Shown here piece after piece: positions 18,487 to 26,625 of a DNA stretch of 64,000 bases (within the stretch, counting starts at the first letter, position 1; every line of letters begins with the position of its first letter). Source of the stretch: Sutterella faecalis (GTDB taxonomy: Bacteria; Pseudomonadota; Gammaproteobacteria; Burkholderiales; Burkholderiaceae_F). Both the position numbers and the translations under genes were made by a program. Where the stretch lies: positions 372,001 through 436,000 of the forward strand of contig NZ_CP040882.1 in NCBI RefSeq assembly GCF_006337085.1. Direction: 5' to 3'. The notes beneath the pieces were generated by a model, which had not been told where the DNA came from, ran no database searches, and was given only the letters and a program-made list of their open reading frames with translations.

Positions 18487-18972
18487 TCAGGAAGCGAAAA
18501 GAAGCGTCAAAAGCACGCCGGCCAGAAGAAAAAGGAAAAGGATGCCCAGAAAAGCGCCGAAGGAAATGAGGATTACGCGCAGAATCCGTCCGCGATCAAC
18601 GGGTTCCTTCGGCAGAACGACGTTCGTGAGGTCAATTGTGTCTTTCTGAGGACGGAAGAGAGCGCAGAGCGAAGGGACGCTTTCCTCACCAAGGCGGTTC
18701 ACGCGCACGAGGAGCGCCGGCCTGCCGCGCAGCATGCACCTCTCCGGAGAGGTGCAGTCCGTCAGCGCATTGGCGCCCTGAGCGTCAAGCGAAATTTCAA
18801 GCCGCCGCGTCCATTCTTCCTTTCCGAGATGCCCGAAATAGATCTCAACCGGGAAAGCGCTTTCCGCGATCAGTTTGAGCTCATCCGGGGGCGGCGATTG
18901 ATCTTGGAGCAGATAAGGGCCGCGGACGCGGTAGCAGCGCTTTTCTTCAGCCGTGCGGGAAGCGGTCGTCAT
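18487..18972 (-). CDS. Uncharacterised membrane-anchored protein downstream of crcB
   Basis: The start chosen at 18972 overlaps the crcB stop by ATGA, giving 161 residues. A longer upstream frame is a shadow of crcB. The N-terminal about 125 residues are soluble and contain two cysteines in DCTSPERC. The C-terminus ends in one strong membrane helix (about 135-160). I do not recognise the family. The tight coupling to the two fluoride-channel genes suggests co-expression, but no function can be assigned. Confidence 0.7.
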   Translation of the reverse strand: MTTASRTAEEKRCYRVRGPYLLQDQSPPPDELKLIAESAFPVEIYFGHLGKEEWTRRLEISLDAQGANALTDCTSPERCMLRGRPALLVRVNRLGEESVPSLCALFRPQKDTIDLTNVVLPKEPVDRGRILRVILISFGAFLGILFLFLLAGVLLTLLFAS

Positions 18973-19367
18973 GACGAGTTTCGATTCAGACACCGGGCAA
19001 TCAGAACCGGGATCAGGTAGCCCGCAAGGGCGGCAGCGAAAAAGGCTGCGAGAAGAAGAAGGAGCCGGAGGCCTTCGAGGAGGAGCGACCCGGGGAATTG
19101 AAGAACTGAGGCGATGGACAGAACCGAAAAGGTGGAGAGGCCGCCCAAAAAACCCGTATGGACGAGCGGCCGCCACCAGCTCGAGGCCGCCGGGCTCATC
19201 CAGCCTTCCATCAGAATGGCGCTCGAAAGCCCCATCAGAAAGCAGGCGAGAAAGTTGGCTGGCATCCAGGGGCCGAACTCCGGGAAATCAAGGAGAACGC
19301 GCACGACCGCTCCCGCGCCGCCGCCCGCAAAGATCAATGCGAGGTCGCGAATTCGCTGATCAGCCAT
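18969..19367 (-). CDS. crcB: CrcB/FluC fluoride channel, subunit with intact Phe-box
   Basis: This 132-residue protein starts at 19367, where GGGAG lies 9 bases upstream and the ATG overlaps the preceding crcB stop by 8 bp. Four membrane helices are predicted. CrcB landmarks are GGGAGAVVRVLL, the helix-2 Asn in PANFLACFLMG, and GGLSTFSVLS, which retains the Thr-Phe-Ser of the fluoride pore. It exports fluoride passively. Together with the upstream paralog it may form a heterodimeric channel, as in other organisms with paired crcB genes. Confidence 0.88.
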   Translation of the reverse strand: MADQRIRDLALIFAGGGAGAVVRVLLDFPEFGPWMPANFLACFLMGLSSAILMEGWMSPAASSWWRPLVHTGFLGGLSTFSVLSIASVLQFPGSLLLEGLRLLLLLAAFFAAALAGYLIPVLIARCLNRNSS

Positions 19368-19740
19368 GGAAGCTTGCTCCCGCAGCATTGCCTAAGAGGG
19401 TCGCTGCAATTCCGGTGACGAGCGTCAGCACGACAAAAAGGACGATGGAGCCGTATTTCCCGAGCCGTTCCAGCGCAATGATTTCGGAACAGAGGGACGA
19501 GAGCGTTCCGAGGCTGCCGACAAAGCCTCCGCCGATAATCAGCAGGAGTTCTTCCGGAGCGCGAGCGGAGACAAGCGCGGAGCCGATGAAGGCGGCGAGC
19601 GTGTTGACGACAAGAATGCCGGCAGGAAAAGGTCCCGCAGCATGAGCGGATACGACGAGAACGGCATATCGGGTGAGAGCACCAATGCCGCCCAGGAGAA
19701 AAACGAGCGCCAGGGCTTCCGGAGAAGAAAGGTGAAGCAT
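19360..19740 (-). CDS. crcB: CrcB/FluC fluoride channel paralog with degenerate Phe-box
   Basis: This 126-residue, four-helix protein has the start of the CrcB fold (GGIGALTRYAVLV) and the conserved Asn in GILVVNTLAAFIGS. The pore motif usually written TTFST reads GTLSSL, so the aromatic fluoride-coordinating residue is missing. That fits the inactive-pore partner of a heterodimeric Fluc pair. It is the first gene of the crcB, crcB, unknown operon, and the overlaps imply coupled translation. Confidence 0.85.
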   Translation of the reverse strand: MLHLSSPEALALVFLLGGIGALTRYAVLVVSAHAAGPFPAGILVVNTLAAFIGSALVSARAPEELLLIIGGGFVGSLGTLSSLCSEIIALERLGKYGSIVLFVVLTLVTGIAATLLGNAAGASFHG

Positions 19741-20072
19741 GAATGAGCTCGCGACCAGGGAGAAAAGGCCGCAGGTGACGGAAGTGTACTCGTCTTTCTT
19801 CAGAGGACTGAAGGAGGAAGCGCAGCGTCAAGGGTTTTTGGATGCCTCGAAGCCGCAGGAGGCATCCCGGAGGTCGAGAGGACGGCAGGGCATCGGAATG
19901 CTAGAGCGTGCCATCCATGAACGCCATATTTATCAATCAGTAATGACGATAAAAGAAATGGAATCAGGGTAAATATTGAAACCGTTATTCGAAAAGGACG
20001 AATTCCGCCGTGCAATCATGGATGCATTGATCCCGGCAGATACGCCGGGAAAAAGATGAAAAGGAGAAGGCT
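19741..20072. promoter_or_regulatory. Divergent intergenic region between crcB genes and Tat flavoprotein
   Basis: About 330 bases hold the promoters of two divergent units. No gene is convincing here. A short GGATGCCTCCTG stretch on the minus strand recalls the 3' end of a fluoride riboswitch, but the rest of the motif was not found. A strong aaaaggagaagg precedes the flavoprotein ATG. Confidence 0.45.
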
Positions 20073-21887
20073 ATGACTCACAACATCTCAAGACGCAGCC
20101 TCATTGCCGGTTCGGCGCTCTCCGCGCTCGCGCTCGGCGCTGCCGGCCAGGCTCAGGCGCGAACTCAGAATTTCCCGCAGAAGTGGGACTTCGAAGCCGA
20201 CGTCGTCGTGATCGGCGCGGGTGCGGTAGGTCTCCCTGCCGCCATTCTGGCGCGCGAGGCGGGCTTCTCGGTCCTCGTGGTTGAAGCCAATTACGACATC
20301 GGCGGACATGCCATCACTTCGGGCGGGAATGTCCCGCTCGGCGGCGGGACGTCGTTTCAGAAGAAGTACGGCATCAAGGATGATCCGGAAACGCTCTTTA
20401 AGGACCTCACCGACTGGACCGTCTGCGAAACGAGCGGGATGCCCGACTACCGCTACAACGACCGCGCCGTGCAGTACGCGCTCGCACAGAATGAAGCGCC
20501 GACCTTTGAGTTTCTGCTCGCCAACGGCGTCAAATTCATCGACCAGGCGCCCGACAACAACGGCGCGCACGCGGTTGGGCTCTCTGCGAAGCGCGAGCAC
20601 CACTGCCGCTGGTCGCAGGGCCAGTCTGCCGAATCGCCGGCCGGTGCCGGCGGCACGGACCTGATGCGCGGCCTCGAACAATCGGCGCGCGCGAAGGGGG
20701 TGAAGTTCCTTCTCAACCACCACATGGATGAGCTCTTCCGTGAAGAAGAGGGCGAAGCCCGCGTGATCGGCCTTCGTGCAAGCTATACGCCGACGATTCT
20801 TCCGGGCACCGAGAAGCCCCTCGCGAGCTTCCGTTCGGAAGGAAATATTGTGTCGGATGCAAAGGAGGTCGCCGTCCGCGCGAAGCATGCGGTCGTGATC
20901 GCCACGGGCGGCAATGCCGGAAACGTCGAATTCCGCCGGATCTTTGATCCGCGCCTCACGGCTGAATACGCCAATGCGGCAGCCGAATACTCTCCGCAGG
21001 ATGGTTCCGGCGAGCTTGCGGCAATAGCCGTCGGCGCGTCGCTCTGGGGAACGGCCAATCAATCGATGGACAGAAACGGGTCCCTCAGAAAGCGCCCGGT
21101 CATCGGCGTGCGCACGAACTACATCCGCTGGACGCCGCAGTCGCCGATTTTCCCGAAGATCCGCTATACGGGCCTCTACCTCAAGAACTGGCAGAACGCC
21201 ATCATTGTGAACCAGGCGGGAAAACGCTTCTACAACGAAATGGAAAACGGCTACCCGAACGGCACGCATGAAGGCTTCTACAAGGACGGGAAGCCCTACG
21301 TGCACGGCGACTGGCGAAACACCACCCGCGCGCCCTTCAAGCCCAGAAACTACATCGACGCCGCATGCGCCATGAACGAAGGCTCTCAGGCTCCGGACTT
21401 TTCTTCCGGACCGCAGTGGGCGATTTTCGATGCGGCGGCTTTGAAGCGCGAACGCATTACATTGAACGACCATTCCGGCGACCCGGAGATCTTCTTCAGC
21501 GCCGACACGATCGAAGAGCTCGCCCGGAAGATCAGCACGTCGCCCTGGTCAACGTGGAAGATGGATCCCAAGGTCCTTGCCGCGACGGTTGCCCGCTACA
21601 ACGATCTGGTTGAAAAGGGGGTGGATGAGGATTTTGATAAGCCCAAGCCCCGCTACAAGATTGCCGAAGGTCCCTTCTATGCCGCCTGGGCAACCTTTGC
21701 CGTTCACGACTCCTATGCCGGTCTTCGCATTGACGGCGACTGCCGGGTTCGCGACTGGAAGGGTGAGGTGATCAACGGCCTCTGGTGCGGCGGCGAATCT
21801 GCGGGCGGATGCTCCCAGCACGGGCTAGGGCGCTGCCTGACTCAGGGCTACATCATCGGCCGAAGAATTGCCGAACTCAAGGCTTGA
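20073..21887 (+). CDS. Tat-exported FAD-binding oxidoreductase (fumarate reductase / flavocytochrome c superfamily)
   Basis: This 604-residue protein begins with a twin-arginine signal (ISRRSLIAG, cleavage near AQA-R at about 29-30). The FAD motif VVVIGAGAVGLPAAILA follows at about residues 45-61, then an IGGHAITSGGN segment. The C-terminal FAD-contact region reads WCGGESAGGCSQHGLGRCLT. This differs from the GGVHGANRLGG of fumarate reductases and is closer to a separate, longer subclass. The substrate is unknown. It is probably a periplasmic respiratory or detoxifying reductase needing an external electron donor, since no cytochrome gene adjoins it. Confidence 0.85.
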   Translation: MTHNISRRSLIAGSALSALALGAAGQAQARTQNFPQKWDFEADVVVIGAGAVGLPAAILAREAGFSVLVVEANYDIGGHAITSGGNVPLGGGTSFQKKYGIKDDPETLFKDLTDWTVCETSGMPDYRYNDRAVQYALAQNEAPTFEFLLANGVKFIDQAPDNNGAHAVGLSAKREHHCRWSQGQSAESPAGAGGTDLMRGLEQSARAKGVKFLLNHHMDELFREEEGEARVIGLRASYTPTILPGTEKPLASFRSEGNIVSDAKEVAVRAKHAVVIATGGNAGNVEFRRIFDPRLTAEYANAAAEYSPQDGSGELAAIAVGASLWGTANQSMDRNGSLRKRPVIGVRTNYIRWTPQSPIFPKIRYTGLYLKNWQNAIIVNQAGKRFYNEMENGYPNGTHEGFYKDGKPYVHGDWRNTTRAPFKPRNYIDAACAMNEGSQAPDFSSGPQWAIFDAAALKRERITLNDHSGDPEIFFSADTIEELARKISTSPWSTWKMDPKVLAATVARYNDLVEKGVDEDFDKPKPRYKIAEGPFYAAWATFAVHDSYAGLRIDGDCRVRDWKGEVINGLWCGGESAGGCSQHGLGRCLTQGYIIGRRIAELKA

Positions 21888-21919
21888 TGGATGATTTGAG
21901 CCGGCAAGAAAACTGCACT

Positions 21920-21962
21920 TCAAAAAATGAGAGCCTCTGCATCAAAAGGTACTGAGGCTCTC
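21920..21962 (-). terminator. Intrinsic terminator between flavoprotein and phosphoribosyltransferase
   Basis: A 9-bp stem (GAGAGCCTC and GAGGCTCTC, 16-base loop) is followed on the minus strand by TTTTTTG. It suits the leftward phosphoribosyltransferase gene and may also serve the rightward flavoprotein. Confidence 0.7.
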
Positions 21963-21989
21963 TTCATTCATGGAGCGGCGTCACAGGAA

Positions 21990-22580
21990 TCAGTTATTTG
22001 CCTCTTCAAGGCTCTTGATCGGCGTAAAGCTGCCGTCGGCGTTGACGCGGAAGACATAGTGCTCCTTGAGATAGATGATGTCCTTGCGGTCTACTGCGCC
22101 GAGTTCGGCAAGGATGGCCGCACGGGCAACAACCTTGGCTCCTGCGGCATTGGCAAGGCTTTCAATGGCGGCGAGCGATTCGCCAGTGGCGATGACGTCG
22201 TCAATCAACGCAACGCGCTTGCCGCGGATCTTGTCGGCGTCGCAGCCGTCAAGCCAGAGCGTCTGCTCCTTCTGCGTCGTTACGGAAAAGACATGGTGCG
22301 ATACCGGATTCACCATATAGGGCTTGCGGCTCTTTCTGGCAACGATGAATTCCTTCATGCCCATGATGCGGCTCATTTCGTATGTGAGGCAGATGCCCTT
22401 GGCTTCGGCCGTCATGAGGTAGTCAACTTCAGGCAGGCGCTTCACGAGCTCAGGGGCAACCGTCTGAACAAGCTCGGTGTCTGAGAGGCAGACAAAGCTC
22501 GCAAGCCCGAGCTTGTCGGAGATTTGCACGTAGGGGAGCTTGCGGGTAAGGCCGCAGATTTCAAAGTCAAAATACTTCAT
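21990..22580 (-). CDS. Phosphoribosyltransferase family protein (adenine/xanthine PRT-like)
   Basis: The start at 22580 (MKYFDFEICG) gives 196 residues; the longer frame adds an unlikely tail. The PRPP-binding loop VALIDDVIATGESLAAI is at about 131-147, and TAEAKGICLTYEMS is at about 58-71, as in adenine and xanthine phosphoribosyltransferases. It should condense a purine base with PRPP for salvage. The exact base cannot be decided. No operon partner is seen. Confidence 0.85.
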   Translation of the reverse strand: MKYFDFEICGLTRKLPYVQISDKLGLASFVCLSDTELVQTVAPELVKRLPEVDYLMTAEAKGICLTYEMSRIMGMKEFIVARKSRKPYMVNPVSHHVFSVTTQKEQTLWLDGCDADKIRGKRVALIDDVIATGESLAAIESLANAAGAKVVARAAILAELGAVDRKDIIYLKEHYVFRVNADGSFTPIKSLEEANN

Positions 22581-22864
22581 GGCAGGTGAGGGGGCAAATA
22601 GAGCTTGCAGAAGCAGGCAGAGGGTCTCAGTCAACGCGCCGCATTTTAAAACTCTGCGGGCTTAATCGGGATGCTGTCTCATCGCGTTTTCGAAAAGCGC
22701 CCGAAGAGAGAAATGATGCGTTTCATTTCGAAGCCGGGCTTTTATGTTTACGCGGTTAGACTGCTGACTTAAAACTCGGCAGCCTCCGCATGGCGGACGC
22801 GTGCGATGGACCGGGCATTCATCATCTGTTTTTATTTATGTGGCACCACAAGATCGGAGACGTC

Positions 22865-23401
22865 ATGTTTTCCTCTTCGAAACTACTCGCACCATTCTGT
22901 GCCGCAGTTCTCGGCGTTCTCTCCGCAGTTTCGGCTGCGGCCGAGGTATATGACGGAAAAATCCAGGTTTGGTTTTCCCCTGAGGGCGGCGTGAAGCAGG
23001 CGGTGATTGATGCCGCGGATAGGGCGCATAAAACGATTTACGTGGCAGCCTATAAGCTCGAAAGCCCGGGTATCGCCCAGGCGCTCATTAATGCTGCGCG
23101 TCGGGGCGTTTCAGTTGAAGTGGTGCTCGACGCGAAGAAGATGCATTCGAAGGCCTCGCGGAAATAGGAATTGTCTGAGGCGGGGATCCCGGTATATGCA
23201 GACAACATGCATAAGACCTTTCATGACAAATTCATGGTTGTTGACGGGCTGCGGGTGGCAACAGGGAGCTTCAACTACAAGGACTCATCGGACACTAGGA
23301 ATGCCGAGAACCTGGTCCTTATAGATTCTCCGGACCTTGCTGCCCGGTATGAAGCCGACTGGGAGAAGCACCGCAATGAAAGTGTTCGGTATGAACACTA
23401 A
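22865..23401 (+). pseudogene. Phospholipase D-like nuclease (Nuc type) interrupted by an in-frame TAG
   Basis: From the ATG at 22865 (GGAG upstream) the frame encodes a signal peptide (about 26 residues) and a PLD nuclease domain. An amber codon at 23165-23167 stops it after MHSKASRK. The same frame continues to 23401 with GIPVYADNMHKTFHDKF and the catalytic HxKxxxxD motif, then GSFNYKDSSDTRNAENL. Intact relatives of this family, such as plasmid Nuc, are single proteins of about 150-180 residues. As written, the product lacks its catalytic histidine motif, so it is most likely a recent nonsense pseudogene. The read-through form would be about 178 residues. Confidence 0.75.
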
Positions 23402-23419
23402 TAAGCTCCGGCAGCATAA

Positions 23420-23600
23420 AGAATTATGTTGAGTTATTATTTTGCTGCCAGCGTTGAGAACGCATGTTCTTCATGACTGTCGCAGAACGGATGGCACCTG
23501 TGCTATAGGCGATGGGGTGGTGTCGGCATGGCGGGACGCTCGTAAATCACATAGGCTCTTGGCGCGCAGGTCGAACCTATGGAACGGACGTCTCTCAACC
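23420..23600 (+). repeat. Diverged palindromic repeat, copy 1 (5' flank of AAA-ATPase_like gene)
   Basis: About 180 bp resemble 25437-25630 in the same orientation. They share AGAATTATGTTGAGTTAT at one end and ATCACATAGGCTCTTGGCGC further in. The inner part forms a hairpin of GACG... and ...CGTC arms around CATAGG/CCTATG. No coding potential is convincing. A mobile or repetitive palindromic element is likely. Confidence 0.6.
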
Positions 23601-23701
23601 TGGCTTTTGCGCACAATCTTCATGGAAAAGTGCCGATAACCGAGGCTCCGGATGAGCGCATCGCAAGCCGTTAATTTGGTTCCTTGTTCTTCTAAAACCA
23701 G

Positions 23702-23720
23702 ATCCCGGCTTGGCCGGGAT
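23702..23720 (-). terminator. Possible terminator downstream of AAA-ATPase_like gene
   Basis: A perfect 8-bp stem (ATCCCGGC and GCCGGGAT) with a 3-base loop is followed on the minus strand by CTGGTTTTAG. It lies about 90 bp after the stop of the leftward ATPase gene. Confidence 0.45.
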
Positions 23721-23811
23721 TACCTGCGCGTCACGGCGCAACGCCTCTCTAATGGGACGAATGTCAGAACGCTATGTCCTCAGGTCTTCGGAGGAGAGCC
23801 AAAAGGAAGGT

Positions 23812-25371
23812 TCAGACCGCAGGAGCCGGCAAGGAGTTCATTCTCGTTGGGCAGCCGATGTAGTCGATCATCAGAAATGCGCCAGGGACAGCTGCAAGCG
23901 TGCAGCCTTCTGACCAATCAGGGCTTGAGCGCCCGTTGCGGTCAATGAAGGAGAGCTCGAACTCCTGTATTTGAGTGAAGCGCTGTATGCGAAGTCTCGG
24001 GCAATAGGACTGCTGATACTCGATGACATCCCGGTCTTCGTTGAATCCGTACGTGAGAAGCAGTGTGGTGAGCATGCCGGCAGCCTGCTTGAAGTTTCTT
24101 GGCGACCGTCCCGAACCTCTTAGAAGTTCCAGAAATTTTTGAATCAACACATCGTCGTCAACGAAGGAGGACTCACGTTCATCAGGAGTTGGCGGGATGC
24201 CATGATCGGCAGGATTAATGCCGTTCAGAAGTTCCCGGCTGAGCTCCCGGGACATGGAGACCCGTACTTCCGTGTTCGGGAAGTCGACAGTAATCTTTAA
24301 ACAGTCTTTCTTCCTTAAAGACATGTAGCCCATCTCGGTCAGGATACGGATGGCCGGATCTGGCGCCACGTAATCGACGTAGTCGATGTACCTGAGGTCG
24401 CCTGCACAGACAGAGCCTGCCGTCTCGCGGAAGGCTCGGCGAATGAGGGACGCAACCAATTGGGGCCTTGGTTCCGCACGCACCCAGTGTTCCTCAAAGC
24501 CGTACTCGGGATGAGCAAGAAAACTGAGGATCGAAAATGGGTTGTAGAGCCGCTGGCGCCTGTATCCGTCGTTGAATTGATAGCCGCCGTAGCGCCGCCA
24601 GAGACTTTCCAGCAGCTGACCCATTTCGAACCACATGCCGTGCTCCCGAGCTCGCTCAAGCCACCCGTCGAAATTGTCCCGGAGCTCCTTTTCAGTAAAT
24701 CCGCAGGCAAGAGCCGCGTCGCTCATCATGGTCAGGTGGTGCAGGAACTCGAACATGTCCCGCAGAGGGATTTGCGTAATCGCCGTGAAGCAGGCGAAGC
24801 GGAAGACTTTTTCTGCCGAAGCGATCATGCGGCAGAATTCGAAAAACTTTGCCCGCACGCGGCTCAACCGAGCCTTGTCCTCAAGGCTCTCCAGCCAGGG
24901 AGAGTCGTAGTTGTCTACGAGGAGCACGAACTCATGAGTCCTGAAGCCTCGAAGCCAATCCGATATCTGCAGGAGCGGCGGCCTGCGGTCGCCGTCAACG
25001 AGCTTAAAGCCTTGCCTTGAAAAGGTATCGACGATGGAGCTGTCGAAGCGCGCTTCGAAGCTTTCCGCATCCGGACTGCCGCAGAGCGAATCAAAATCGA
25101 GCCGGACGATTCGGTGAACGCGTCTCAGCTTCCAGATGCCGACGCCCTTGAGCCCTCGCAGATCCGCCGAGCCTCGGCTGAAGAGCGACTCATAGGTCGA
25201 GAGTAGTAGCGTCTTGCCGAAGCCCCGGGGACGGGCGATGTAGATCATGTTTCCGGGGATGCGGGCATTCGAGCAGATTACATCGGTCTTGTCGACGTAG
25301 ATGGCACCGGATTCGCGCAGTTGAGAGAATTCAGAAATGCCGAGCGGGAGCGGACGAAGGTTCTTAGTCAT
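23812..25371 (-). CDS. AAA-ATPase_like family protein (PF09820 type), altered Walker B
   Basis: This 519-residue protein starts with the family pattern of LPLGISEFSQLRESG then YVDKTD (about 26-30). Its Walker A ARPRGFGKTLLLS carries Lys53. The usual LLIDEYD Walker B reads LLVDNYDSP (about 150-158), replacing the catalytic acid with Asn. The C-terminal 170 residues do not show a clear PD-(D/E)XK core. Two other family members lie at 32598 and 50077. Function of the family is unknown; roles in conflict systems have been suggested because many members carry nuclease tails. The gene sits between two copies of a palindromic repeat, suggesting acquisition. Confidence 0.8.
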   Translation of the reverse strand: MTKNLRPLPLGISEFSQLRESGAIYVDKTDVICSNARIPGNMIYIARPRGFGKTLLLSTYESLFSRGSADLRGLKGVGIWKLRRVHRIVRLDFDSLCGSPDAESFEARFDSSIVDTFSRQGFKLVDGDRRPPLLQISDWLRGFRTHEFVLLVDNYDSPWLESLEDKARLSRVRAKFFEFCRMIASAEKVFRFACFTAITQIPLRDMFEFLHHLTMMSDAALACGFTEKELRDNFDGWLERAREHGMWFEMGQLLESLWRRYGGYQFNDGYRRQRLYNPFSILSFLAHPEYGFEEHWVRAEPRPQLVASLIRRAFRETAGSVCAGDLRYIDYVDYVAPDPAIRILTEMGYMSLRKKDCLKITVDFPNTEVRVSMSRELSRELLNGINPADHGIPPTPDERESSFVDDDVLIQKFLELLRGSGRSPRNFKQAAGMLTTLLLTYGFNEDRDVIEYQQSYCPRLRIQRFTQIQEFELSFIDRNGRSSPDWSEGCTLAAVPGAFLMIDYIGCPTRMNSLPAPAV

Positions 25372-25436
25372 AAGAGAGGCGCAAACGAAATTATTTTGTT
25401 GTAATTAGTTTATACGCTATAAAAGATCTAGCGTCA

Positions 25437-25630
25437 AGAATTATGTTGAGTTATAGTTTGACTGCCAGAGAAACAGATCTTTGGATTGAGAACGCTATGG
25501 TCCTCATGATTCTCGCAGGATAGATGGCACCTGTGCTAGAGGCGAGGAGGTGGTGTCGGCATAGCGGGACGCCCGTTAATCACATAGGCTCTTGGCGCGC
25601 AGGTCGAACCTATGGAACGGGCGTCTCTCA
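25437..25630 (+). repeat. Diverged palindromic repeat, copy 2 (3' flank of AAA-ATPase_like gene)
   Basis: This is the second, better-preserved copy. Arms GACGCCCGTT (25568-25577) and AACGGGCGTC (25616-25625) with inner CATAGG/CCTATG form a long hairpin. It matches 23420-23600 in direct orientation. A minus-strand open frame over it has no family match and unusual composition, and is treated as fortuitous. Confidence 0.6.
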
Positions 25631-26172
25631 GCACAACCGCTTTCAAACAGCTTTCGCATCCCGATTTGGCCACGTACCCGGGCCTGTAGGATGGGGTCTC
25701 AGGGGGACGCGGAGGCTGGGTGCTCGCAGCAATCAAGGCGTTCGACACGCAGGCTCTGCGCCTTGAGGACGGGCACCAATCTGATAATTGAGTCCGTTCG
25801 TTTAACGGGATGCAATCGACTCCCACGCTTCTTCGGCTAGTGGTAGAAGATTCGTGCGTAGACGCCGCAGTAAAGAGAGCTGAGCTGCGTTCATCCGATT
25901 GCATCCCGAAAGCCCAATGGGATTGCTGAACATAACTCAATAGGTTCGCACATAGGACTGCCGTGGGCACCCTGAAACAGGTGAGGAACTCCGCGTCCCG
26001 GGAGACATGGCGCTCTCCCGGAAAGAGACGGAGTCGCTGCCGGAAGAGACGAACAGTTCCGCGCAGTTCGCTGTCTGATGTTTGTGCTGATGATTCCGAC
26101 GCACCGAAGCGTCCTGTATCCGGATCAAGAACTTTGACCGGAAAGAGTATACGAAGATCCTATAGGGGAAGG
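25631..26172. other. Non-coding remnant region before the IS element
   Basis: No recognisable gene is present. Open frames are short and lack ribosome sites. The region lies between repeat copy 2 and the IS target duplication and includes a reversed copy of the GAGTTATGTT word near 25930. It is probably relic mobile DNA. Confidence 0.4.
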
Positions 26173-26190
26173 GCGGTCCTCGCTTAATGT
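26173..26190. repeat. 18-bp target-site duplication, left copy
   Basis: The word GCGGTCCTCGCTTAATGT is identical to 28592-28609 and directly abuts the left IS terminus TGTTAACGG. Two identical copies exactly at both ends indicate target duplication on insertion. Confidence 0.85.
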
Positions 26191-26545
26191 TGTTAACGGG
26201 CAGCAAAAATGAGACTGCTAACCCACAGCGATAATGAGACTTTTTCTGCCCCTCTGGGTGACACCAGCAATCGGCAAGAGTTTCACAACAGCGCTGATCT
26301 TTTCAAGGAGGCGAAAAGCTACACAGCGGCTTTTCTGGTAACGCGCGAGCTCGCGGATTGGTTTGCGGGCATTGTGCTGGCCGAGCGCTCCACTTCGGCA
26401 CCTGGCGGCGGTACCGGCATTTAGCCTACGGGCACTGAGGCAAGCTCTGTCAAGCGAACGTGGAATAAACGAGCGCGGCCTTCAGACGCGCGAAGCTTTA
26501 TGCCGCGAAAGTCGCTTGACAGAAATCCCTGAGATATCATTTAGT

Positions 26546-26589
26546 TAAGGCGGATGCATCCAAGCGCAGCGCGCGGTGCATTCGCCTTA
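26546..26589. other. Stem-loop inside the IS downstream of the transposase
   Basis: Arms TAAGGCGGATGCA and TGCATTCGCCTTA pair with one G-T wobble around an 18-base GC-rich loop. It may insulate the element from outside transcription. Confidence 0.45.
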
Positions 26590-26601
26590 ACGACCCACCA
26601 T

Positions 26602-26625
26602 CTCAACGGTGCTTCAACCGTTGAG
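26602..26625 (-). terminator. Stem-loop abutting the transposase stop codon
   Basis: A perfect 9-bp stem (CTCAACGGT and ACCGTTGAG, 6-base loop) begins directly after the transposase stop. It has no T-run, so termination strength is uncertain. Confidence 0.45.

Noticed and set aside
19800..20015. Possible fluoride riboswitch upstream of the crcB pair
   Set aside because: Only a 3'-end-like GGATGCCTCCTG was found; the 5' GGCGATGG element and pseudoknot pairing were not seen.
25536..25970. 144-codon minus-strand frame over repeat copy 2
   Set aside because: Odd composition, no ribosome site, and part of it repeats as non-coding sequence at 23420-23600.
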